DNA from: Chloranthus sessilifolius
Lineage: Eukaryota > Streptophyta > Magnoliopsida > Chloranthales > Chloranthaceae
Assembly: GCA_021018995.1 (NCBI GenBank)
Contig: CM037585.1
Span: 63,676,646 to 63,740,645 of the forward strand
Direction: 5' to 3'
Length of the DNA stretch: 64,000 nt
Below are positions 54,469 through 64,000 of this stretch, piece after piece. The translations under genes and the position numbers were made by a program. Within the stretch, counting starts at the first letter, position 1, and the number at the start of each line of letters is the position of its first letter. A model generated the notes under the pieces. That model was not told where the DNA came from, ran no database searches, and worked only from the letters and a program-made list of their open reading frames with translations.

Positions 54469-57400
54469 CTAACACACACCAAACAGGGAAAAAGCAAGAA
54501 AATGATCTTCCAACTCTATATATATATACAATGAAGTAAAAGAAGGGGAAGACGGACAATAAAGGTTTGGACGAAAGTAGTAAGATGCACTCCAGAGTGG
54601 CATAATTTAGCCCTAAATAGGACTTAACAAAGCTGAACCGAGTAGATGGGACCAAACTTAAAACTAGAGAGTGTCTGCTTTTATACTTGAGCTCAAGTTC
54701 TAGACTACAACATACATTTTTCAAGTATATGAGTAAACTGGCCCCCAGCCACCTTTCTTAAATGGTTAAGAACTTCTCTCAGCTGCAGATTAGTAAGTTA
54801 AATGTTTAAAGAAACATTACTACTACCTTTTTGGTTTACTCTACAATCATTGAACCTTAACATAGACCCACCTATGCATTCGTTGATATTTATGAACCAG
54901 GTTTGTGGTCAATAAATGAATACTTAAACTTAGTAATATAATTACATTCTCGAGATCATTTACAATAAATATATTCAATATTATGGCACTAATACTATTC
55001 ACAATCCATTTCTGTTTAACGAAGATGAACAATAGGTAGTAACATTAACAACTAATAATCATGATTATTCCAAAAGGGAAGCTATTGATCAGAATTAGGA
55101 AACATAAAATGGGAAATCAAGCATAATACCCAAGAAAGAAGACATATTGCCCAGTTAGATTGTCCACATTTCCACTCCTTTGTAGCAAAACCAATTGAGG
55201 ATGAATAGCCACTGCTTCTAAGTATATAGAAAATGCCCAAAAAATCTGCGACAACAACAAATATAATATATAAATTGAGTTATATCCTCTTTCAACTTTA
55301 AAGAACGGATGAACAAAAGATGAATATTTAAAGAGAGAGGGAGAGATGTGTGTGTGTGTGTGTGAAAAACTAGATGAGAAAATAACACATTTTGATACTC
55401 GAGAAATTGATCATCCTCCCTCCAAGTATAAGGTCATCAGAATAATATGATGGCAACAAAAAAAGCATCATGCATGCAAAAATAAACACAATAAGAGATG
55501 GAAACTAAAACAGATCATATGCTCAATTGTTTATCTTTTATTATACCATATGTAAGTAGAAAATTTACTAAAAGGTAAGTTCTTCAAGATCTCCTAAACT
55601 CCTATACAAAAGGATCCTATATTTTTATATAAGTAGAAACTAAATCTAGATCAGTTCTGAACAAAATTCATGCAAAAAACTAAATCTAGATGAGTTCTAA
55701 ACAGAAATCATACAAAGCTTCAAAAGCTTATAGAAATCCACAAAAAAACGAGTTTATAAATAATTTAGCTTGCTTAGTGTGGCAGGCTTTTGTAACTAAC
55801 TAACACTAGAACTTTACCCAACACATTTTCATTTTCAAGGCTGAACGATACCCTTGTTCTAGTTTATTAATAAAAGTACATCATTTTTAGAGCACCAAGA
55901 TGTATACTTTCAGTTATCTAAGGCATGATTTATAATTTTATTGCATTTTTCTTCATTAAGGAAATACATCATACATCTTATGTGCATAAGTCTAAGCATA
56001 TATGAAATACAAACCCATAGAAAAGTTCATTACATTTAACATCAACAAACCTTAAAAAAATGGATTGCTTTGTGTTATTACTGTTGCTATTCTCTACTAA
56101 TCTGCTGTCGGACCTCTGCACTGCTATAAACATCTCTGCCATTAAGTGTGTTTCTATCAACACACTAATTAGCAGCTTTTTTAATCACATATTTCACTAG
56201 AAAATATAACCAGTGAGCAGTAATCTTCACTCAGAATTTAGAGAAGCAAGGGTTATTATCGCCGCTGACCTCTAAGATCTAACACAGAATTTTGAGTCAC
56301 TAATAGGTCAACGACAAAATTAACGGGATTCTTATCTCATTCATAATCGTGGGCTGCAGTCTACGTTACCCCTCCCCTTGCCAAAGCATCCACCATTAAG
56401 GTTTTAAAAACTCCACATTAGTGCCAGCCCTCGCTCCCAAGTATTCCCTATGTTGAGCCTACTCATATCAGAACTCAATTAGTGGATTCTCTTGGCTTAT
56501 CGGTCACCGACTTTAAGCAACCTTCGCATTTTGACCAAATCTAAGGTCGATTCAATTACAACGAAGCTCCATTTTCAATATTTTACTAAAAAATGGGGAC
56601 AATGAAGAGTATCTAAATGGAGATCCATTGCATAAAACAATAGGCATCCTCCGGAGTCCATTGTATCCATCTCCACAAAAATGATGCCAGTATACAAAAT
56701 CATGTGTATTTTCAGTTAGGTTTACTAATGTTACCTAGAATCTTTTTTGAAAAAATGAAAAAATAATCCATGACTGTATAAAATAACAAGTTTCTCAAGT
56801 GATAGAACACTACCTTTGATTGAATAACAAAGACGATGAAGATGGAAGATGAAGATCGCCCCATCGATGATGAAGTTCTTGCATTGACAACAACTAAAAC
56901 TCTATAAACCGAAAATCCTAAATAATTCAAAACATGTGAATTGTGTCATTACAAAATCAAGACCCTAAATAATCGAGAATGCATAAATGATTCACTTAGC
57001 AAATCAATAAAAATCAGATCTCACCTATGTTTTGACAACATTCATTTTCGGAGCTCCTTACATCAAATGAATTCGTCAATTCTCTTCAAATCTCGGATTC
57101 GGAGTCCCCAAATCTAGGGTCGATTAAATCGCTGTGAAGCTCCATTTTCAATAATCTGCTCAAATTCTATACCGCATTCCTGAAATCTGACTTTTCCTTG
57201 AGTCCTCCACACCAAAAAAGCTCAAAAACTTTACAAAACCCTAAGAAAATGTATCAGAAAGGCTGAAATCTTTGTCGGAGCACGGATCGAGGTGAAAATG
57301 CTGAAATCTCTGTATCGGAGCATAGATCGAAGTGCAAATGCTCTGATATGAGTTGAGAATATAAGCAAAATCTAAGGATTTTTGAGTTTATTCAGTTTCT

Positions 57401-57486
57401 AGGGAAGAGAAAGGAGAGCCTAGCCGAGAAGACGAAATGACTTCGAGTTTCTCTCGAAGAAATGCCTAGTATTTTTTCTGATCTGG
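53089..57486. other. CACTA interior upstream of the CesA fragment, no gene recognised
   Basis: Long AT-rich sequence with microsatellites (about 54318-54352, 54408-54463 and 55345-55364). A diverged duplication is visible: 56520-56590 and 57105-57165 share GAAGCTCCATTTTCAAT and a nearby TCTARGGTCGATT word. 57290-57345 also repeats GATCGARGTG-AAATGCT. It may be the first intron and 5' flank of the captured CesA gene, but I cannot identify a first exon. Confidence 0.5.
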
Positions 57487-57496
57487 TATTTATATA
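57487..57496 (-). promoter_or_regulatory. Putative TATA box driving the captured fragments
   Basis: On the - strand TATATAAATA stands between a CTCTCTCTC tract and a pyrimidine-rich 5'-leader-like stretch (about 57410-57450). All three captured fragments lie downstream on the same strand. The role is inferred. Confidence 0.4.
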
Positions 57497-58079
57497 GGAA
57501 GAGAGAGAGAGAGAGAGACAGATCATGGCCAATCTTGAGGAGAGAGAGGGGGAGTTTCAAACAAAATTAGGGTTAAGAAGAGCGATTGAGTGCTTGATAG
57601 AGATCTCTGGAAACCCCTGATTCTGATCGAGACCCTAGCTTCGTTAATTTTTTAAGAGAGTGGGAGATTGGAGAAAGAGATTAGAGAGAAAATTGGGAGA
57701 TCGATTAGGGTTCCACAGGAGAGAACGAAGGAGAAAGGAGAGATTTCAGCTTGCGACGAGTTGCCGAGGCGAAGTAGATTTTACGGCATTGCTGTTGACA
57801 AGTGAAAAATACCATTTTTCACCCCTAAACTTAAGTCTTGATAGACCTTTGAGAGAACTAAATAAGTGTTTTAAGTGCCTATGTTGCAGCTAACAATAAA
57901 GACAGGCTTAACCATAAAAGCAGCTCAAAAGTGCCAAAAAGATGACAATCCATGTCAGTCCAAAGGAAGGAAGTGAAGAAACAACCTCATCAGCTGTGGA
58001 AAAGTCTAAAAGGAAGAGGCAAAGACACAGAAGAGAAGCGGGAACAATTCAACAGAGAAATGCAATCTGAGTTCTTTTA

Positions 58080-58300
58080 GAAAGAACCTACGTCAGAAGA
58101 ACACGGAACTTCTGCGAAAAGGAATAAAACCTCGAGGCTTAGTTTGAAGAGCATATGAACTCTTGAAAGAAGATTGAACTTTCAAAAGGACAAAACACAA
58201 TTCAAGAGAGATTGAACTCTGTGAAAGAGCTTGAAGCCACGGCACTTTCTTGAAAAGGCCCTTGAGCTCTGCGAAAAGGTATTCTGGAGATTCGCAGCTT
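58080..58300 (+). repeat. Array of CTGCGAAAAGG/TTGAACTC words in the solo Athila LTR
   Basis: Words such as ACTTCTGCGAAAAGG, GCTCTGCGAAAAGG, GAACTCTTGAAAG, GATTGAACTTTC and GATTGAACTCTG recur within 220 bp, 330-550 bp upstream of the TATA box, the same place as the other families' arrays. Confidence 0.65.
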
Positions 58301-59060
58301 TAACAAGGGCAATTCAGTAATCTGTTGCACGCGTCCCAATGCATTTTAAAACCCAAGGACATTCTGAAAGATTCTGAGCACGAACCAAAGGCATATTCCT
58401 CCCCATGTGAACACCCAAAGATGAAATTACTTGGCGGGAACTTCTAGAAGTTCCAACAGATTTTGAATTTCCTAGAATTGATGCCTCTGTTTCTTGATTG
58501 GTGAACGGATCAAGCGATTACGATTGGCCAGAACAGATCTGGATCCTGGTGCTCGACTCCTATTGGCTGATATGGATTTAACCAATTCTGATTGGTTGAT
58601 GCACATTAGAGATGGACTTGGGGAAAGCTATAAATTGACGAACCATTTGCCCAATTTGGAGATCCAGATTTTGAGTTTCATTTCTAATCCCCCATTTCCC
58701 AGCCAGACAGTTTGTCTGAAATCCCTGTAATAGCTTCACTTTGATTTGCAATTGAGAGCTGTGAGACGTTTCTGTAATTCAAAAGAGAGTTGTATTCAAG
58801 ACTACAAATCGAGAGTCGTGCTCTCAGAATTGTAAGCAATTGGATTTGAAAAGGTTGCTGTAAATCGTATTTTCTCAATTGGACTCATGTTAAGGGTTCC
58901 CTCTGATCTCCTTATTGCATTAGACTCCTTTAGATTTACTATTTTTTATGCAATTTCCCTTGATTCATTAATCCTGTAAGAATTAGTGTTGGTAACCTAG
59001 TCTCTTACAGCATTTGTAGTGATGTTTCCTGTTCTGAATTGAGGATTTGGATTAAAAACT

Positions 59061-59107
59061 ATTGGATGGTTTGTGGCCATTAAAGTGGACAGACCATAGC
59101 CATAAGT
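59061..59107 (+). other. Athila LTR stem-loop block
   Basis: Arms GGTTTGT and ACAGACC pair with one wobble; inner CCA and TGG enclose TTAAAG. The stem survives although surrounding LTR sequence has diverged. Confidence 0.65.
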
Positions 59108-59621
59108 GTAAGCCTAATCCTTGAATTAGATTTATCTCTCTTACATCTGTGCTTGTAGCCAGATGAAGATTGGATCACCTCTGCTGAACTGCAGTATTTC
59201 TCATTAGATTTCAAAGACCAAATCAGAGTTAGATATTACTTCTCCATCTTTGTTTCAATCACTCCCCCAACTCGGATCTGGATCATTTAGTTTAAATTTT
59301 CCTTTGTTTTTAGTTTGTTAAACGTGACAAATTCAAACCTCTCATCTTATCAGCTTTCTAGATAGGATAAGAAGCCAGATCTGGTAGCTCAGATCTGGAG
59401 GTTTATCTTACATTTTAAACAAATTCACTGTGGACGATCTTTCACTCACTTACTTTTAAAACTTGCTACAATTGGCCCTGATCTTGCAGGCTAATTCTCT
59501 TCTAACTGTGCTGATATTTCTTTAATTTCTTATATAGTCTAGAGCCACTGTAATTTGGCAACTTTAAAACTGTTTTCAAAACACACATAAATCAAGCACA
59601 CTAAGATTGAACAACAGTTGC

Positions 59622-60014
59622 CTATATATAGGGCAAGCTGAGTTAGGTTATTTGCAGCCTCCCTACACCCAATTAGATCTCTTGGAGACGGATTCACAGG
59701 GCCGAATTGAGTTAGGTTATTTGCAGCCACTCTACACCCAATTAGATCTCTTGGAGACGGCTGAAGCCATATCTATTTATTTTAATGAGACTTTTTGAGA
59801 CAAATTTTAAGGTAGTCTCTAAAGTTTTCACTGCCTATAGATAAGGACAACAATACTTAATGCATTATTTTATGTAGAGAGACGGCTATAGCCGTCTCTA
59901 ATAAAAGGATTGGAGACATCTTTTGAAATGGCGCTCTCTAATATATGATTATTGGAGACAACTTCGAAAAGCCGTCTCTAATAACCGTCTCCAAAAGTCC
60001 ATATTTTTGTAGTG
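59622..60014. repeat. Right subterminal region of the CACTA element
   Basis: A block of about 53 bp starting GAGTTAGGTTATTTGCAGCC at 59640 is repeated at 59709, each copy ending in CTCTTGGAGACGG. Inverted GAGACGGCT and AGCCGTCTC units follow up to the terminus GTAGTG. Confidence 0.82.
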
Positions 60015-60589
60015 TGAGGTGAGTTTTGTGTTGTGGCTGTGTATGAATCAATATGAATTTCAAAATAACATCAGCATGGATACACACATTTAAAAACAGT
60101 ATTCATACACAGGTGAGACCTATTAACAGTGAAGAATCTTGAAAGTTAACAAAATAGAGGCTCCATTGAATTTTCAAAACAAAATATGATCCTCTGCTCA
60201 TTAACTTTTCTGATTCTTCCAAAATTTAATAATCATGATCTCAGCAGATCCAGATGGGGGTTCATGAATGAAAGCAAAAGAAAACAGCCCATCTGGATCT
60301 GAAATTTTTTATTTTTTTTTTATGTTTTTATAATTTTTATTTATTTATTATTATTATTATTTTTTATCAGTTGGGGCTCAACAACAGCCCTTATTTACAA
60401 ATAATATTGCTAAAGAACAAATCTGAATTTTTTTTGGTCTATATTTCTTTTATTTATTTATTTATTTTTATTGTTTTACCTAAATCTAAAACTGCAGTAA
60501 GGAACCTTGTTGCCTTGTCCTTCTGCACCTCTTTTTAGTTTGAAAACAACCTTGTTATCTGCCATCTTCTTTGAAAGAAGATTCACCCA

Positions 60590-60968
60590 TCATGTGTAAT
60601 CCAAGATTATTGATTGGTTGACTAGGGAGTCTACCCTCTTCCCTTTTTGTCATTCCAAGACTGTATGCTATTTGCTGGGAGCAAAGAGAGCCATGATCTG
60701 GCTTTATCCTTTAACAAAAAAGGAAATAGCCTCAATTTAGTTGCTTCCTCTCACAGGCCAGTAATGTTGAATGTAGTGCATAGGGCAAGGAACTCATTTA
60801 TGTGTTTATATTGTCTTCCTTTCAAAGCCCATGAAAAGATGGCAACATTTGAATGGTTGAGGATTTGATTTCATAGTTGCCTTGAATAGCAGGGAATTGA
60901 ATACAAAAGGGGGAAGAATCTACCCCTGGTGCATAGTATTCCTTCAAGGTTTTTTGTTGCTCACCCAT
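60590..60968 (-). pseudogene. gag: Truncated Athila gag, copy A
   Basis: Starts MGEQQKTLKEYYAPGVDSS, then FPAIQGNYEIKSS and MLPSFHGL, a frame break near 60822, KHINEFLALCTTFNITGL and LPANSIQSWND. It then passes directly to KREEGRLPSQPINN, a segment that in the + strand element lies about 1 kb further on. The deletion point is the same as in copy B. Only the N-terminal third of the capsid precursor remains. Confidence 0.8.
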
Positions 60969-61445
60969 TACAAATGGCTCGCAATTACAAATGGCACACA
61001 ATAGAACAAATTTCAGTAAACACAAAAATAAAAGCAAAAATTACAACAAAACTAAAAACAAAAACAAAGCAGTTTGTTGGTTTTAAAGAATAAAAAAAAT
61101 GAAATTGAAAACAAAGGAGAAGGAAATGCAAAATCAGGCAGAGCTGCTCCAGCTGCAATCCATAAGCTCATCTTGTAGCTACTGCTCGAGATCTGCAAAA
61201 ATTCAAAAACTGCAGCAGTAATTTATACAAATATCTACAAGGCAATGAAGAAAAACTTGGAAAAAGAAAGACAATTCAGAAATACTGTAGTAGTAAAACA
61301 GATTTTCTATACATGTACTGCAGCAGACACTTATTCAAGTAATTGGAATGCAATAAAAAAATTCTAGAACCAAACAACAATAAAAACTAAAGAAAATCAG
61401 ATCTACAAAAAAAGAAAACCTCAGATTTACTAACTAGATCAAACC

Positions 61446-61463
61446 TCTCTGGCAGCGACACCA
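61446..61463 (-). other. Primer-binding site of Athila copy A
   Basis: On the - strand TGGTGTCGCTGCCAGAGA, six bases after the LTR end. It is more decayed than copy B's site. Confidence 0.75.
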
Positions 61464-61469
61464 AAAACT

Positions 61470-63217
61470 TGTTGCGGATACTTTAGAGTGTGTCCTGATT
61501 ATTATTGGTGATAAAACAAATTAAAATCAGATAAAAGGTGAGAAGAAGGAGATGAAAGACAACAACTCTAAAATATACAGACCTGCAAGGTACAAGGTCC
61601 TTTTGTACTAAGTTTTAAAAGTAAGAGTTTGTCCTATAGGGAGTAGTGATCTAAAACCTAATAGGCTGTATAGTAGACCTCCAGATCTGGCTACAAATCT
61701 GACAATTCTAACCTATTCTAAGAAAAATAGGGAAAGAAGGATAGTTTTTCAAGTGTCACTAGATCTAATCTACAAAATAGAAATATAAAACTATATCTAC
61801 AAGATTGAGGGAGACGGATGGTAAAATAAAATATAAAATGGAGAGAAATAGACAACTAGGGATTGATTCTTATTGTAAAACAGATCAAGACTTGTGGATT
61901 TGCAGTTGTCCTTCACTTGGCTACAAGCACAAGTGCAAGGTAGAAGAACCCAAATTAGACTAGAGGTTTGAATTAATCTTAAGGCTATGATCTGTCCACT
62001 TTAATGATCACAAATCATCCTAGGGATTTCCTCCAAATCAAAGGCTTCAATTAGAATATTAAAATCACTACAGATGCTGTGGATGCAAGGCTACAAGCTC
62101 AGGCATCCACAGACATATTAAACCTAGGAAGATCAGATGGTTATCAATAGATCTACTGGTTAAATGAATGGGTATTCCCCAAGTAGATAAATCCTATAGA
62201 CTTCTAATGGAATCACAAGATCTATAGATTTAATTGAACTTCAAAACCAATAATTTATTGAATCAAACAACATACAATAACCTTATTCTCAGATCTGTAG
62301 TTTGTGCATCAATCCACACATCTTCATGCCAAAATTACAACTACAAAACAGATCTGAGCTGCTATCTAGATCTAATCCAATAGGTTGGATTAGAGAGAGA
62401 AGGGGGAAGAGAAGAGAGAAAATAAAATCTAAAATTAAACCTAAATGAGTCAAGGAGAACTCAGAGAATTTCCTAGTTTCATTGCTGAAGAATTACAGCA
62501 AAGAGGATGCTTATTTATACATATGCAGTGATCCCTGTACCTTGAATTGCAGTCAATCAGAGGAGAGGAATTTCATTGCAAATACTTCTAATCCAAGTGA
62601 TTAGTAATCCGTCCAATCAAAGAGAAGAGAGTGCTCCATTCAATTATACACAGCTGAAATGATTTGCTTCCCGCCCAGAATTTTGTTTGAAAAATAGTTT
62701 GCATGTGGGCAGCTATCCCATGTTCTTTGGAGATCCCAAAAATACTCCTGCCGAGCAAAGATAACTCCAATAGCAGCCCTCAGATACTTGCTACAAATTA
62801 ATTGGGACCAAGCTGCGGTGAATGCCTAAATTTATCTCAAAATCCCTTGGCTGCATTTGGAACTGGTCTTGTAATCGGTGATGATGACGATTAGCACTTT
62901 TCGAGCTTCGAGCAGTTCAAAGAAAGACACGAGAGCTTCAAAGCATAATAACAGCTCTATTCGTGAGGTGTGTTGAACATCTCGACAAGTTGGCTGAAGG
63001 TGTGGACTTGAATTCGAGAGATTGAAGTATCCATTCGATAGATACTGAAGTGCAGCTCAGAACTCAGCAGCTTCAGGTGATAATTCGTGAGGGTGGGAGT
63101 TGCTTTCGAGAGGATAAAGCAGCTATTTCGAGAGGTTGGGACTTTGGAGTGCTCAAGAAAATGACAGAAGCTGTCAGCTAGAACTGGACAGGTTGGGCAC
63201 CCCATTAATTCGAGAGG
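61470..63217 (-). repeat. 5' LTR of Athila copy A, interrupted
   Basis: It matches the shared LTR (39949 to about 41698) along its length, then is cut at 63217 by another LTR; the homologous stretch near 41685-41715 is unbroken. It includes a TATAAATA on the - strand at about 62519-62512, part of the TCGAGAGG word array (62900-63217) and a stem-loop block. Confidence 0.87.
61980..62024 (-). other. Athila LTR stem-loop block
   Basis: On the - strand the arms are GATTTGT and ACAGATC, with inner TCA and TGG around TTAAAG; pairing is kept with wobble pairs. Confidence 0.6.
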
Positions 63218-64000
63218 TGTTGCGACATCTCAGTGTGCTTATTTTATTTGTTAGTGGTAAAAACAATTTAAAATCAAAGAAAGAGTAAAACAGGGGATGG
63301 AATCAGCACAACTGAGAAATCCTAGACCTGCAAGATACAGGGTTCATTTGTAGCAAGTTTTGATAAGTAAGAGTTTGTCCCACAGGGAAAGGTGATCTAC
63401 AGCTCCAAAGGAGCCATCTCTAGTAGTCCCTCCAGATTTGACTACAGATTTGGCAGTCCTAAAAGGAGGGGAGTTTAAGGTTACTTATTCTAAGTATTCT
63501 AAGATAGCCTAATGAGTTAACTACAGAAAGGGTTGAGAAGATGGATGGATTGTGGAAAATAAATATAAAAGGGTGAGAAGTAGGTTATTCAGTCTAGATC
63601 AGAGGAGTTTTATAACTCAGATTCAGATCTGATGTTATGGAAATCCTGTCCAATGGCTACATTATCACCAAAGAGGAGGAAGAATTCAACTCATCCCTGT
63701 GCCATGATCCAATCCCTTAAGGTTATAACCTGTCCACTTAAATGGTCACAGACTATCCCATAGGGGAACCACAGTCCAACGATGGGTCAAAAAAAATTAA
63801 TCATTGTAGGCACTACTTCATCCAGGCTACAAGCTTAGGGAATCCATAGGGAACCTCAACCTCTAAAGCCCTATGTGTGGGGCTAAGGCTGTATAGGACC
63901 ATCATAGCCCAGGCACATAGAACCAGCAAGAGATTGAGTACCACCTTAGATCTATCTGTCCATTACTTGAGTGGGGCTGCAATGGTCCAATCACAAGCCT
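63218..64000 (-). mobile_element. Athila-type LTR inserted in copy A's LTR, cut by the window end
   Basis: TGTTGCGACATCTCAGTGTG begins abruptly after CGAGAGG and is followed by sequence close to the solo LTR at 35203 onward (GTTTGTCCCACAGGGAAAGG and more). It contains a stem-loop block (63719-63766; - strand arms AGTCTGT and ACAGGTT). Whether it is a solo LTR or a full element, and its duplication, cannot be seen. Confidence 0.8.

Larger units (their letters stand above)
57793..59616 (+). mobile_element. Solo Athila-type LTR in the CACTA right arm
   Basis: It starts TGTTGACAAGTGAAAAATAC, followed by CACCCCTAAACTTAAG, as in other Athila LTRs, and ends TTGAACAACA. Flanks ATTGC and GTTGC (four of five identical) are a plausible target duplication. 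It carries TATAAAT at 58629-58635, a word array at about 58080-58300 and one stem-loop block (59061-59107). It is a different family from the other Athila LTRs here. The right edge is less certain than the left. Confidence 0.78.
44776..60014. mobile_element. CACTA transposon with three captured gene fragments, 15.2 kb
   Basis: It starts CACTACAAAAAATG and ends TTTTTGTAGTG, with the 3-bp target duplication TGA on both sides (44773-44775, 60015-60017). The related Athila copy B reads TCTGTGCTGAGGTGAG unbroken, which proves the insertion. Both ends carry inverted GGAGACGGC/GCCGTCTCC repeats. The interior holds exons of a PP2C, a polygalacturonase and a cellulose synthase, all on the - strand, and two solo LTRs (48829-51080, 57793-59616). 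No transposase is recognisable, so it is a non-autonomous, gene-capturing element whose own sequence is about 11 kb. Confidence 0.93.
60015..61469 (-). mobile_element. 5' internal region of Athila copy A (non-autonomous)
   Basis: On the - strand: primer site (61463-61446), leader, truncated gag (60968 to about 60655), the pre-protease remnant (KREEGRLPSQ) and noncoding sequence up to the CACTA insertion. It continues at 44775-42767 and ends in the shared LTR. The internal region without CACTA is only about 3.5 kb. Confidence 0.85.

Overview
The window is nuclear DNA of a flowering plant with a repeat-rich, probably large genome. I infer this from plant-specific retrotransposon lineages (Tekay-like chromovirus and Athila-like Ty3/gypsy), plant CACTA and hAT DNA transposons, and captured exons of plant genes: a cellulose synthase of the CESA1 type, a family-28 polygalacturonase and a PP2C phosphatase. 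The species cannot be named from the sequence. I see no intact host gene, tRNA, rRNA or CRISPR array. Almost every base belongs to a nested stack of mobile elements, and every coding region carries stops or frameshifts.

Layout. (1) 1-30398: a Tekay-type chromovirus on the + strand. Its 5' LTR is cut by the window edge, the PBS is at 1804, and gag, protease, RT, RNase H, integrase, chromodomain and an extra 3' ORF follow. The 3' LTR is 27837-30398. (2) 4999-23224: an Athila-type element inserted in the RNase H of (1), with target duplication GTTAG. It has gag-protease and a long extra ORF but no RT, RNase H or integrase. (3) 11813-17254: a 5.4-kb hAT transposon inserted in the extra ORF of (2), with 8-bp duplication ATGACAAG and a decayed transposase on the - strand. 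(4) 30399-34695: the right-hand part of a CACTA transposon that probably hosts (1); its left end lies outside the window. (5) 34696-61469: two short Athila-type elements on the - strand that share the LTR at 39949-42766. They are broken by a solo LTR (35201-37680) and by a 15.2-kb CACTA element (44776-60014, TSD TGA). (6) 61470-64000: the 5' LTR of the second Athila copy, itself interrupted by another Athila-type LTR from 63218.

The 44776-60014 CACTA carries exons of CesA, polygalacturonase and PP2C, all in the same (-) orientation. It is further split by two solo LTRs (48829-51080 and 57793-59616).

The most interesting signals are recurrent. (a) The chromovirus and the Athila element carry an extra ORF in the same place, with what looks like the same protein domain, and each is preceded by a TATA box about 300 bp upstream set among short sequence words that also occur in that element's own LTR. 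(b) All Athila LTRs here share a stem-loop downstream of the TATA box, with compensatory and wobble changes. (c) Most LTR families carry their own array of short words or palindromes. (d) Two in-frame GT-AG segments in the chromovirus (171 bp and 78 bp) look like introns.
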